Positions 1 to 11,596 of a stretch of DNA of 64,000 nt are shown piece by piece. The position numbers and the translations under genes were made by a program. A model generated the notes under the pieces. It saw only the letters and a list, made by a program, of their open reading frames with translations, made no database searches and was not told the origin of the DNA. The DNA lies in contig JAQJVL010001189.1 in the NCBI GenBank assembly GCA_035578905.1, positions 1-64,000 on the forward strand, given 5' to 3'. The stretch is from Stictocephala bisonia. Its lineage: Eukaryota > Arthropoda > Insecta > Hemiptera > Membracidae. Every line of letters starts with the position of its first letter. Positions within the stretch are counted from its first letter, which is position 1.

Positions 1-715
1 TCGAATCTGTACTAATATAAGTTTGTTATTTTTTTTTAATTATACCAAATTGGGAAAATTAACTGTGGGTGTAGATCGAATTTGTACTAATATAAGTTGT
101 TATATTTTGTTAAATTATATCAAATTAGGAAAATTAATTTTGTGTGGGGATCGAATCTGTACTAATATAAGTTTGTTATATTTTACTAAATTATACCAAA
201 TTGGGAATATTAACTGTGGGTGGAGATCGATTCTGTACTGATCTAAGTTTGTTATATTTTACTAAATTATACCAAATTGGGAAAATTAACTGTGGGTGTA
301 GATCGAATTTGTACTAATATAAGTTGTTATATTTTGTTAAATTATATCAAATTAGGAAAATTAATTTTGTGTGGGGATCGAATCTGTACTAATATAAGTT
401 TGTTATATTTTACTAAATTATACCAAATTGGGAAAATTAACTGTGGGTGTAGATCGAATTTGTACTAATATAAGTTGTTATATTTTGTTAAATTATATCA
501 AATTAGGAAAATTAATTTTGTGTGGGGATCGAATCTGTACTAATATAAGTTTGTTATATTTACTAAATTATACCAAATTGGGAAAATTAACTGTGGTTGG
601 AGATCGACTCTGTACTAATATAAGTTTGTTATATTTACTAAATTATACCAAATTGGGAAAATTAACTGTGGTTGGAGATCGATTCTGTACTAATATAAGT
701 TTGTTATGTTTTATC
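1..715. repeat. 75-bp tandem satellite, window edge
   Basis: About 9.5 head-to-tail units. The marker GATC recurs at 74, 149, 225, 301, 376, 452, 527, 602 and 677, a period of 75-76 bp. Two unit types, GATCGAATTT and GATCGAATCT/GATCGATTCT, partly alternate, hinting at a dimeric 151-bp higher-order unit. The array runs off the left edge. Open frames inside it only reflect the repeat and are not genes. Confidence 0.95.
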
Positions 716-1090
716 TGTTTTATTATATCTTTGAATAACTGAACCAATATTAGATAGGTTTCGATTAATTCTAGCACTAACGGAGAATTACGTGTACATG
801 ATTGCTAAAACAAAAAAAAAATGTATTATGGCTATTAGAACGTTTCATTCAAACGTGCTAAAAACGCTAAAAATCTTATCTCCTCCGTCTCCGATAGACA
901 TTCTGACCTAGACTAACACTAGTATATCGTAGAGTATTAAATGTAACTAATTTATCATGTGATATGTGTTTTTCTTTAATTATTTTGTGATATTTTGTGT
1001 TATTTAGTTACGACTGAGATAAGATATTGTATAAGATATAATGAAATAATAAAACCCCAAATACCCTTAATTTATACACTTTCTGCTTCC
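716..1090. other. Non-coding, nothing recognised
   Basis: AT-rich unique-looking sequence between the 75-bp satellite and the part that aligns with unit B. No convincing open frame, splice site pair or repeat was seen. Confidence 0.5.
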
Positions 1091-4000
1091 TACAACTAAA
1101 CCTATCGTGTATTTGGTGGCTTGCAGTATATTCCAACAGGTGGTTGGGTGTTTAAATTATGATTTTTTATTACTTTAGGCCTGACAGTTATTTGTAGGCC
1201 TTTGTATAGTCTACAATTAAAATGGCGTCGTAAAATCAATAATCACACATTTTCGAAGCATAATTATCATTCGAATACATCCTAAAACTGTGTAGTAAAA
1301 CACTGAATTCGTTTATATGGCATAATAAAATGCCACAAGTTTTTTTAGTTGAATATCGATATTTTGGCATAATATAGCGGTTTTTACGTATTAAAAATGA
1401 TGTCCTTTACATGGCCATTCCACAAAAGTAGAAGGCAGTTTTAATTGAATGAGGCAAGTGTGAAAACTTAGGATCTGCCTCTAAGTGTACCGCTTAAATA
1501 ACTTTTATCTTCTATACCATCTACTAAATATATATACTAAATTGATGTTTTAAACAAATAAAGTATGGTTTTCAAATTTAATCCAATCTAAATACCTGAA
1601 GTAATTTTACTGAGAGAAAGAGCTGTAAGTGCAAACGCGGGAATAATCTTGTAAGAGGATCTCGTATGAAAGGAAGTAAAATAAACCATGTGTAACTTGA
1701 TACATTTGATTAAATAATTTTATAAAAGCAACTATTAGCTTAAAATATTTATGTTTTTACCATAGTAATGGAGAATATTTTTATCGTAAAATTTGTTATT
1801 GTAAGTGTGTTGATAATTTAATATAAATTGTATATTTGAGACGTATTGCTCAGTTACAGGAGGTCTTATTTTCAAAGACAAATAAATTGTATTATTTTTC
1901 TTGAACATTTTAAAAACAGAATACAACTTTTTCTTTCGTTTATCTTCGATCTGACACCTGTAGTAAGTGTGATGAGATTAAAGTCTAAAAGAACATGCTG
2001 AATATTGAGTTACAAAATTCGTCTAGTCCTGTGAAATTCAACCTTTGTTAGAACAACTGTCTGCCCTTGAACCCGAACTTTAGGTACATCAGAGGAAAGG
2101 TCATACATTTTATGATACAAAGCAGTAATGATCATGCAGTTCAGTTATTTTAGAATACATTTAACGACAACACTCTTTCTGACATAATATGTTACTATTG
2201 ATTACCACAAATATTTTTCAGTGGTTAATATTTCAACAAGTCTGTTATACAAAAAAGTTATTTACCCAAATTTTTTTTAATATCCATGTAATAAGTAGAG
2301 GTAAAGCATAGTTTTTCTTGTATAACCGAACAATCACAAACAAGTCCTAATGAAGTAACGAGTATGCACCATCATTATGTTTTCAACATTTAGCCCCCTG
2401 ATGTAAATTATCTAAAAAGATTTTGTGATTTTTGTTGTGGGACAAACAATAATAAAATTAAGCCTATGTATAAAAGTTGCCTGTTAGACAAACGTAACAA
2501 CATTATAGGATGCTTATGAATAAGTAGGATCACTTCAATTAGTTCAATCATAAACCATTAACATAAAATCTACACCTATAATCGATGTAAAACCTTTTAC
2601 AAATGCTGATCTATCAACAGTCTCACAACAACCACAAAATTCTCCTGCCACAATATCTCTATACAAAAAATATACGCAGAAATATGTTGGCTAAATGACA
2701 AATAATGTAACTAATCTGGTTTGTTGTGGCCTCAATTCTATCTTTATATGTATTACAAGGCATTAACAATCTTATTTAGCTGCACATAGAAGATAATCTC
2801 TTTTAGAGAAAATCTCAAATCTATAAAGGACCAGTAGAAGATATTAGTTTTGTAGTCTTAATATAGTTCATTCCTAAATATATTTTAATTAATAAAGTTT
2901 GAATCTGGAGAGTTTAAATTTAAAAAGACACTAAAGGTTAATATCAGCCTTAAGATATTGACAATCATAGTTGATAAAGTGTAAACTTACTATTAACACT
3001 TAACGAATTTGCTACCTGCTTCAAATATAAAATTTTTCTTGGTCTTATTGTACCTTGAGGTGGGTAAACTGTTTGATCAATTATTTTTAAAATCACTACT
3101 TGGAGAAAAAATGAGATAGTTGGTAAAAAATAGATCTTGTCTTTGTTTGTAAACCTGTGCAGGCTGAACACCAATAATTTATCAACTCAAATGTGTTTAT
3201 AACCCTTAATTTCCCTCTACTTTTTGAATAGCGTTGTAAAATCTGTTGTCCACTAGTTCCAGTCAAAGAACAGACTTTGAATAAAAGAGTGTGTTGCAAA
3301 ATATAATGAAACAATCATTAAATGTCATAACAGCAATTTTTATACGCTTTGGTATATGTATAATAACATTATGGTATCCAAAACATTCATCCCATAAAAA
3401 AATAAGCACGTAAAAAATAGTAATGTCAAAAAAAGTTAAGAAAAGTACAAATGGTGTAGTAGTTTTCATTGTTTTACTTTTAACAAAAAAAACTTAAATT
3501 CTATTCTTTGTTCATCCTCTTGTCATATTATTTTCCTGTATCACAGTCTTTCCATAAGTATGAGGAAAGTTTTGTTTACACTAGACAGTAATCTTAAAAA
3601 TGTAATCACAACAATTACTGGAATTCAATCTTGCAAAAATGTCTTTTGAAAGTTATAATAATAACTTATTCCTGGCATTTATATTTTCAACGTGACCTGT
3701 TTCAAACAAAACAGATTTAAAGCATTATCTTCCCATAAAAATTTTACCACACCCTTAAATTTATCCCAAAAACTAAGTTTTTTTTGTGATTCATTGGTCG
3801 TTTAGCAACAAATGCTATTCATTTTAAGCTGCTCGTAGGCATTATGTTTTTTTGTACAAGACGAAACAGGGTACTACATTTGTAATCACGCTTTTTATAA
3901 ATATGTGTGTAAGCATTTTATATGAAAACGTCATCCTAATATAAGAATACTTAATCATGTAAGAATTTGAATGTAAGAAAAGGTTCAAAACAGTTTTCGT

Positions 4001-5010
4001 GAATGATGTTTATATTTCCATAAATGTAGGTAGAAATGTTATTGTAATATTTCTAAACATCAAAAAACCATTTGATACAGATTAACTTTTGTTAAAAAAA
4101 GACGTAAGATTTTGTTAAAAAAAGAAACTATATAATTGTGGGATTAAGAGAAATGTCTTGGTTTAAAAGTTATCTAATATCCAGAAAATAACTTGTTAAC
4201 ATTCATCGTACGTTTAGTGATTTAGTTTGTATAAACAATGTCGTACCCCAAGGGTCAATCTTGGGACCGATTGTGTTTCTGATCTATATCAATGATCTTT
4301 TTACTGCATATGCAAAATTAACATTATTCGCAGATTATACGGCCTTATGCTACATAAAAGTTAGCTTTGATGATGTAGAACAAGCATTGAATTAAGAGCT
4401 TACAGCATTTAATGGTGGTTCACCGGAAATAATACATTTAGTTCAGAAAAGACTAAATATATTAGTTTTAGCTTAACAAATGATAAAAAAATTAAGTTTT
4501 TAATAATAATCTTAAAATGTGTAAATTGTATTTGTAACACTCAGTGTTCTGTAAACTGTGATTTTGTCAAACAAACTAACAGCTTAAAATATCTAGGGTT
4601 AATTTTTGATCAAGAAATTAATTTTTTTTTTAACTTATAGAACACTTAAAGAGAAAATTTATATTGAGAAAATTTGATTTGTTGAAACCTATGTGTTCAG
4701 ATACTGTTTTTAGAACATTATACTATTCACTTTTTCATATTAAATAACAATACGGGTTGTATTTTTTGAGTGGGACTTTTTAAACCAATATGAAGTCAGT
4801 ATTAATTCAACGAAAGAAATTTACTAGAATAATTAAAAATACATGTTCAAAGGAACGATCCTACCCTTTGATTGTTGTACTGATAATTAACCAGAATTGT
4901 TTGTTTAAATTAAGTATACTATACATTACTGTCAACTTTCAATTTATTAATTTGGCTAGATAGTTTATTAAAGACAATGTATGTATTTTATGTAATAACT
5001 GATTGAATGA
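1090..5010. other. Segmental duplication unit C (upstream flank of a desaturase locus)
   Basis: About 1.1-2.1 kb aligns by eye with 49.0-50.1 kb and 50.7-51.0 kb of unit B. Shared landmarks include the run ATATTTGAGACGTATTGC at 1830, 19268 and 50720. From about 2.08 to 5.0 kb it aligns with 19.9-22.9 kb of unit A, for example AAATGACAAATAATGTAACT at 2694 and 20946, and the RT relic. Only the sequence upstream of the gene is present, so the desaturase body of this copy should lie to the left of the window. No exon is visible here. Small frames at 1735-1926 and 2965-3469 on the minus strand show no domain and are not conserved between copies. Confidence 0.75.
4190..4990 (+). mobile_element. Decayed non-LTR retrotransposon RT fragment (unit C copy)
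   Basis: The plus strand encodes a broken reverse transcriptase core. NVVPQGSILGPIVFLIYIND is readable from about 4238, followed by a damaged catalytic site (FADYTALCY, where FADDT would be expected) and a C-terminal region around 4575-4750 (LKYLGLIFDQEI). Frameshifts and stops interrupt it. The same relic, at the same place and in the same orientation, is at 21960-22860 in unit A, so it was inserted before the units duplicated. The family cannot be settled; Jockey/CR1-like is a guess from the motif style. Confidence 0.8.
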
Positions 5011-5714
5011 AATAATTGGAAACGAATTATTTTAGTTTTTGTTGTTTTATTAACCATTTTTTATTTCGATATCACAGGTTTCTGTCTAATTTTGTATTGG
5101 TAATATTTTTATGTTATGAAGACTTGAAGAATCCGACTCATGGTTGATGGCCTGCAAACAGCGCATGCCCGACAGTTTTATCCCCCACCATGCACTGTCA
5201 TGTGTTCTTAGTGCAGTCACTGCTAGAAGTAGGGATCAAACATAACAACAATCATCCCACTTGCCACAGTGTTTAAATTGGACCTTCTATTGTGATGATT
5301 AATCAATTGAGTTCTATTGAAGTATTTTTAATTGTTTAAATGATAGAGTAATTACCAGTTTCAACAACATAATTAAATTTATTCTAACTATAGTTTAACT
5401 AATTTGCCATCGTTGATTTAATATATTTTGTATATAGCTGTACCTTGCAGCTTACTACCGCTGGAGGGGAGTTGTGGTGGGAGAAGTAAATATTATCTCC
5501 CCTCTACACGTCATTTAGTTTCAGTTTATGACTACTTAGTTGCACTATTATACATAATATTGATTGTTCCTCACATGTCACAACTGTTCTTACATTGTCT
5601 TTTTACATTCTTCTTTGCGTGTATGTAACACACTGTGATATTTGATATATTATTTATAAATGTGTGCTGCATTGTTGGTAAATACAACAATCTAATATAT
5701 AAAAAAATAATTGT
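5011..5714. other. Non-coding stretch between units C and A
   Basis: No homology to the other units was recognised. A GC-richer patch at 5130-5240 resembles repeat debris but I cannot name it. The short frame at 5428-5628 has no recognisable domain. Confidence 0.4.
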
Positions 5715-6133
5715 GTCACAAATAAAGTAACTGAAGCAAGGTATAAATAAACGAATTATAATTTAAAACGCAGGAATGACAATAAATAGTACACTATTAT
5801 AGTTTGTTCTATAATAAATGAAAAGCTAAACAATTATATTTTAATAATCTATTGTTGTCTAAACATAATGATGAATATAAATATTGTTAAGAACATTTAA
5901 TTTATCTACAAAGAGCATTATTATTTATAATGAAAGTCAGTTTAACAATCATCTTTGGATAAAAGTTTACATGTAAACATATAAGTAAAATAAAATTATA
6001 ATATTATACATTATATTATTTTGACACTTAATAAGTTTTAAAATGATACTTAATAATATCATTTACTAAATAATTTAAATTAATAAAGTGAAAGTAGATG
6101 CTAAATTAATTACAGTTTTAAAACATTTTTATA

Positions 6134-6374
6134 CTACATACATCTTCCATCGCCATATTTCTCCTTAGTTTTAGCAACCATATCGGGTGAGGTAGTCTTG
6201 AGGTTGTAGGCCAGTCCTAGCTTGGCGCACAGGTCCAGGAAGCGAGCCGTCAGGTTTAGTCTGTCTCCGAACTCTCCCGCCTTGTAGTCCCAGGGGAAGG
6301 TGTGGTGGTTGTTGTGCCAACCTTCCCCTAATGCAAGGAATGACACCAAAGCTGTTTCCCTCGGTTGAATCCTC
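6134..6374 (-). pseudogene. Acyl-CoA delta-9 desaturase, last exon, unit A copy
   Basis: Reads from a splice acceptor (TTTCAG before 6374) to a stop at 6134. It encodes the third histidine box as GEGWHNNHH, then TFPWDYKAGEFGDRLNL and GLAYNLKT, the standard C-terminal cytosolic part of membrane delta-9 desaturases, which use iron held by histidines to put a cis double bond in stearoyl- or palmitoyl-CoA at the ER. By eye it has 11 mismatches in about 225 aligned bases to the unit B exon at 28488-28746. Box 3 is HNNHH here and HNYHH in B; the metal-binding histidines are kept. The stop comes seven codons earlier than in B. The exon is open, but the gene upstream is broken (stops in the 9228-9410 exon, N-terminal exons deleted), so I call it part of a pseudogene. 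Confidence 0.9.
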
Positions 6375-9227
6375 CTGAAAGGTTTAATATTCATACAAGG
6401 ATAAAATTATAACAATAAAAATGCTTCAGTTGGTTCATATTTATCAAAATAATAATATACTTAAAGCTCGTCTTCCATAAAGGTTTCTGCTGTAGGCTAG
6501 GGGTTTACTTTTTATTTTGAAATCTATTATATGTTGCTGGATAAATTAACTGTATCTCTTCAAATTGAGTTTATAATTTAAACTGTAAAGTAAATAAAAT
6601 ATTTTAATTCATAATACACGTATATTTTATGAAATTAATCAAATAAAGTTACCGATCATGGTGTTTTATCTAGATTGTGTTCGAAATGTTATATTAATAG
6701 GTATCAGAACTATTTAAAGCCAATTTTGGAACGAGTATAACATTTTTTATGTAGCGACAATTTTGGCATATGGCCTATATTATACAGATTGTTTTACGAC
6801 AACCAGGAAAACTTTTGTAAACTGTTCTATAGGTCAATATAAAGAGAAAATTAAGAATAAATATTTTCCCAAAAACGCTTCGTTTATCACATAACCCCCC
6901 TTAATATTATTTATTTTTTTCACAAAAGAATTGTTTCCTTCGAGTTACCTTAACTGATATTTATGAAACTCACTGCGCGTGTTAAAATAGTAGACACCTA
7001 CTGTATTATATAAGAAAATCAATTTGATCCAATTTTAAATGTCGTCCAATTTAATATTTTAAACAGAAATTGCTAGAAAACGGCAAAAGATTTATATAAA
7101 CATGTTTCTTATAAATTTCTATTACCAATATGTCAGTATAAAAAATTAGGTGTTATATATTACCAATATGAGGTGTTAACAAATGAGAAAACAGGCTTTT
7201 TACAGCCTCTCAATACAAATGTAAATTTGTCACAGTAATTTTTTGTCCAATCATAATTTTTTTACACTGGTAGATTTGTAATAAAATTGCCCCAAAACGT
7301 GACAACAGTAATTTTTCGTTGTTTTCCCGAAATTTTCTTCCAAAAAAGTAAAATTATCGCCATTTTGAATATTATTTTGGATCAAGTTGATTTTTTTTCC
7401 AGAATAGCTATTTACTATATTAACATGCGTAGCAAATTTTATAAATATCGTATATATATCAAAGCAAGTTTCGTATATTCCATGAAGAATTTCCATTCAT
7501 TTAATACTAGATATTTAAATATATTTATTTGTCACTTAAATAGTTATATTAACTAATATTACAGTAACTACTATTAAACTTCACTCAATTACTATTACAA
7601 ATTTCTCATAATATAACAAATTATTGACATATAAAACTAAACCTTTCTTGTATTCTAACAGTTTATAATTTTTTTTTAATTATTGTGGTCTAATATCTGA
7701 AACCTGCTGAGGACTAAGATGGGGAAACATAACAGGCATTAAGTTTCATGAAACACCCTTTAAAAGTAATAATAATTATTTTATTAATTGTGGTATAGAG
7801 CTAAACAGCTAAACGATTATATTAATATTGTTTGTAGTTTTTTTTTTTTTTTTTTTTTTCAGTGGAAATGGTTAAATATCAAGTGATAAGTGGTAGTATT
7901 TATATTTTTAGTAGTTACAATGAAAGAGAAGCTGAGATTGTAAAAACTTTATTAACCATGTAGTACTTATAGAATTAAACCAAACTAACTATATGAGAGA
8001 ACAGAAAATAGTTCAACAATCAAACATTTAACTAAATTAAAAAGCACACCTGTTATCTTCCTTTTCTCTTTGGTAATCTTGAAATGGTAAGAAACTACAA
8101 GTTGGACACTATTCTCTAAATTATATAACAGATTTTAAGATACACTGTCTGAAGGCTCTTAATGCCAGTTATTGCTCAATACAGTCGTGCTTATCCAACT
8201 ATACAGTCGTGCTTATGTAACTTATCTAGCTATACACTAGTGCTTATCTAACTATACAGTCATGTTTATCTAACTATACAGCCGTGCTTATCTAACTTAT
8301 CTAACTATACAGTCATGCTTATCTAACTATACAGTCATGCTTATCTAACTATAGAGTCGTGCTTATCTAATTATACACTATTGATTATCTAACTATACAC
8401 TAGTGCTTATCTAACTATACAGTCATGATTATCTAACTTATCCAACTATACAGTCATGCTTATCTAACTATACAGTCATGATTATATAACTATACAGTCA
8501 TGCTTATCTAACTATACAGTCGTGATTTTCTAATTATACACTAGTGCTTATCTAACTTATCTAACTATACAGTCATGCTTATATAACTTATCCAACTATA
8601 CAGTTGTGATTATATAACTATACACTACAGTCGTGCTTATCTAACTTATCTAACTATACAGTCATGCTTATCTAACTTATCTAACTATACAGTCGTGCTT
8701 ATCTTACTTATCTAACTATACAGTCGTCCTTATCTAACTATATAGTCGTGCTTATCTAACTATATAGTCGTGCTTATTTAACTATACAGTCATGCTTATC
8801 TAACTATACAGTCGTGCTTATCTAACTATACAGTCGTGCTTATCTAACTATACAGTCATGCTTATTTAAGATATCTAACTATACACTAGTGCTTATCTAA
8901 CTATACAATTGTGCTTATCTAACTTATATAACTATACACTAGTGCTTATTTAACTATACAGTCGTGCTTATCTAACATTACACTCGTGCTTATATAATTA
9001 TACAGTCGTGCTTATCTAATTATACACTCATGCTTATCTAATACACAGTCGTTTTAATTCATAAACTTATAACATGATGATAGTTCAATTTATATAAGTT
9101 AATTTTAATAATAAAATATTCAAATTATGTCAAATTTGTGATAAGCTAGAAACATTTTAATTATTTGATCTTATTTTTATTAATAGAATTCACAGCATTT
9201 ATTACACAGAAACCCCCATATACTTAC
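6375..9227 (-). other. Intron of the unit A desaturase copy
   Basis: Intron between the last and middle exons, bounded by TACTTAC at 9221-9227 (a GTAAGTA donor on the minus strand) and CTGAAA at 6375 (TTTCAG acceptor). Blocks at 6670-6780, 7740-7880 and 7895-8130 align with the unit B intron. A T-run sits at about 7837-7859 and the 22-bp minisatellite at 8180-9055. The overlapping frames at 7251-7556 show no domain. Confidence 0.75.
8180..9055. repeat. 22-bp minisatellite
   Basis: About 40 imperfect copies of TATCTAACTATACAGTCGTG plus CT, some with an extra TATCTAACT half-unit and variants such as ACTAGTG or ATGATTA. The matching place in unit B (about 33255) has a single CTATACAGTCGTCTTTAT, so the array grew in A after the units split. 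Confidence 0.95.
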
Positions 9228-9410
9228 TTATTCTATGGTTTCAGTCCATACATGTGGGCGATGCTATTGATGAAGAAAATACAGTGTGAAATTAGAAAGA
9301 GTCTCAGAGACGATGTGGCTAGAATACTAAGATAAGGATCCTATTCCCAAACGAAAACTGGGATAAGCAACGGTAGAAATGTCATTGCGTAACAAATAAT
9401 ATAGAAGTAT
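9228..9410 (-). pseudogene. Acyl-CoA delta-9 desaturase, middle exon, with two nonsense codons
   Basis: 183-bp exon with intact acceptor (TTTTCCAG before 9410) and donor (GTAAGTA after 9228). The frame is fixed by the unit B exon at 33440-33622, same length and splice phases. It reads YFY...LIPVFVWE, then a TAG (plus-strand CTA at 9341-9343) where B has GAA, then ...NSIAHMYGLKP and a second TAG (9233-9235) where B has TAC. This exon normally holds a membrane-spanning hairpin and the conserved NSxAH element before the third histidine box. Two independent in-frame stops make this copy unable to encode a full desaturase unless the exon is skipped, which would remove the NSxAH element. Confidence 0.9.
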
Positions 9411-11254
9411 CTGGAAAATAATAGTATAAACAAGTAAACTGTCAAATTTACTTACACTTGGCATAGCAATGCATACAATTATTATTTATTTTAAATGAAT
9501 TAGGCCAGTACAAAGTAAAGTTTACTCCTGCTTATAAACGGAATAATAAAAACTTTTTCTACATCACAAAGCAAATTTTGATAGTACAAAGGGACCTACT
9601 TGACATATAAATTTAAAAAATTATAAACGCTTCATACATGGAAATATACCAAATTGGTAGGGAGCTGTTTGATGTATAATACGGTACGCAATATTACATA
9701 TTTTAGATGTCATAAACCGACTGTATTTTTACTCTTTTCATTTGAATATTTTTCTTAATATAAAATCATTGAATTTACACCAATAATTCAAGAACGTTAA
9801 TTTTATTTGTTTATTATTTAGATTCGATGATTTTATATATAGTTTCTGTTTTATTTATTTCTGGTGTAGGGAAAATTTAATGTTCATTTCTGAAAGGTAG
9901 GTTACATTGTCATTGACAATAATTTCAAATGTACATTTTTAGTGATGGGAACTAAAAGCTATGCCCTATTATTATCAAACATTTAAAGTTTCAAAATGGG
10001 TAGTTACATTAAGATATCGTAATGGATCACGAGAGCTACCATGTTTCAGTCGCGTTCAAAAATGTAGGCCTATACAATGCATTGTTTTATTATGAAGAAA
10101 TCACGAATATCCTCGACATAATAAACTTATTTTTTAATAAACTACATAGATTTCAAGAGCTTTTCGCGAGGTCCAATACCGAGATAACCAAACACAGGTA
10201 CAAGCAGAAAACTGTCACAAAACCAAATGATACATTTAGTAAGAGTCACGTGCTTGTAAACTGATTCCTGAGGCTGAACTCGACAGCACTGATAAAAAAG
10301 TGAGAAAGGGGGAGGGGGGATTCCTTTAAAGAATACAAACTCTTCAGTGAAAAGGAAGAATAATCAATCGTAGCCCAAAAGAATTAAGCTTGTATTATTT
10401 ATATCTAAATAAATAATGTAAATAAAAAAACTCCTGCATTTTACTCAACTCTTCTAGTATAACACAACATGACAACTAAATCTAGGTACTGAAAACAATT
10501 CATCAGTTGAATGAGGTCGTTTATCTCGACAGATTCCTTTTAACATACGTATTGAAAATATTGAAAAATATATAATGAGTTAAGGTTGAAGTATTAATTG
10601 AGGTCTTTAATATCCACACGTATAGGAATTACTCTAAATATCATAATTAAATGTATATCTAAACTCAATAATCATATTTGGTCCATGGTAACTCCTAGAA
10701 ACTTTGTCGCATGCACGTCTTCCACCTTTGCTTCATCTAAGACAACCCTTGGTGATTGTTCAAGATGCGATGGGTGAAGAGACAATCTAATAAAACTGTC
10801 TTTGTAATTATTTATTTTAAGATTGATATTATTATAATGTTGGTTGGACATATCTATTTAAATCTATAAAAGTTAATATTTCCAAATCAGATTTCAACAC
10901 CCCACTTGTACAGAGTTTTGTATCATGTGCATAAAGAATAAGCTGTCCATAACGCATTGATGATGATGTATCACTAATGTACACTACAAAGGAGAAAGTG
11001 CTGAGTACCGATGTCTGTAGTAATCCACGTCTTAATAAGCCGTCCATAACGCAGTGATGCAGATGTATCACTAATGTACACCACAAAGGAGAAAGTGCTG
11101 AGTACCGATGACTGTAGTACTCCGCGTCTTAATTTGCTTTTTGTGTTTTATTATCTATATGGACTGCATGAGCCATTTTTTGCAGATAGTAGTTGAGCCA
11201 CGACAACGGCACACCTCGAACATCATATAAATACAACGGCAGAAAGTTCCGAGA

Positions 11255-11530
11255 TAACCAGTAAACCCCAATCACCCTCCAAGGCAACAGACTTACACTG
11301 ACCAAAACCTGCAAGTACCTGAGAGTCACCCTAGATTCCAAGGTATCCTTCATATCCCACTACCGACAATCCAAGAAGACTGCCACTGCCCGTTTGAAAG
11401 CCCTCCGCTTCCTCAACAACCGACACCAGGACCCTCACCTCTCTCTACACCGCCGTCATCCACCCCGTATCACATTTGCCCATCCAGTGCTCACCACCAT
11501 CCATCACAATCAACTCTCCAATTTCCTACT
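11255..11530 (+). mobile_element. Plus-strand LINE fragment nested in a minus-strand LINE
   Basis: In one frame the plus strand reads LTLTKTCKYLRVTLDSKVSF, then SHYRQSKKTATARLKALRFL and NNRHQDPHLSL, a typical region just after the RT catalytic core in insect Jockey/R1-like elements. It is GC-richer than its surroundings and stands inside the opposite-strand LINE. It passes directly into a Helitron-like 3' end. Confidence 0.65.
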
Positions 11531-11532
11531 GC

Positions 11533-11596
11533 GCAGTTGTATCGAGCGCAGTGAGCGCCGGTGTTGTCACGGGAAGCGTGCATGGGTGTCCCCTAG
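11533..11596 (+). mobile_element. Helitron-like 3' terminus
   Basis: GTTGTATCGAGCGCAGTGAG at 11535, then GTGTTGTCACGGGAAGCGTG and a terminal CCCCTAG followed by T. It is nearly the same as the end of the Helitron-like element at 50107-50667. CTAG at the 3' end before a T is the usual Helitron boundary. No matching 5' TC end was recognised upstream. Confidence 0.55.

Noticed and set aside
23..742. Frames with repeated GKLTVGVDRICTNIS
   Set aside because: Products of the 75-bp satellite at the left edge.
10022..10264. Possible 80-residue gene
   Set aside because: The paralogous stretch in unit B (34300-34500) breaks the frame and no domain is recognisable; it is intron sequence.
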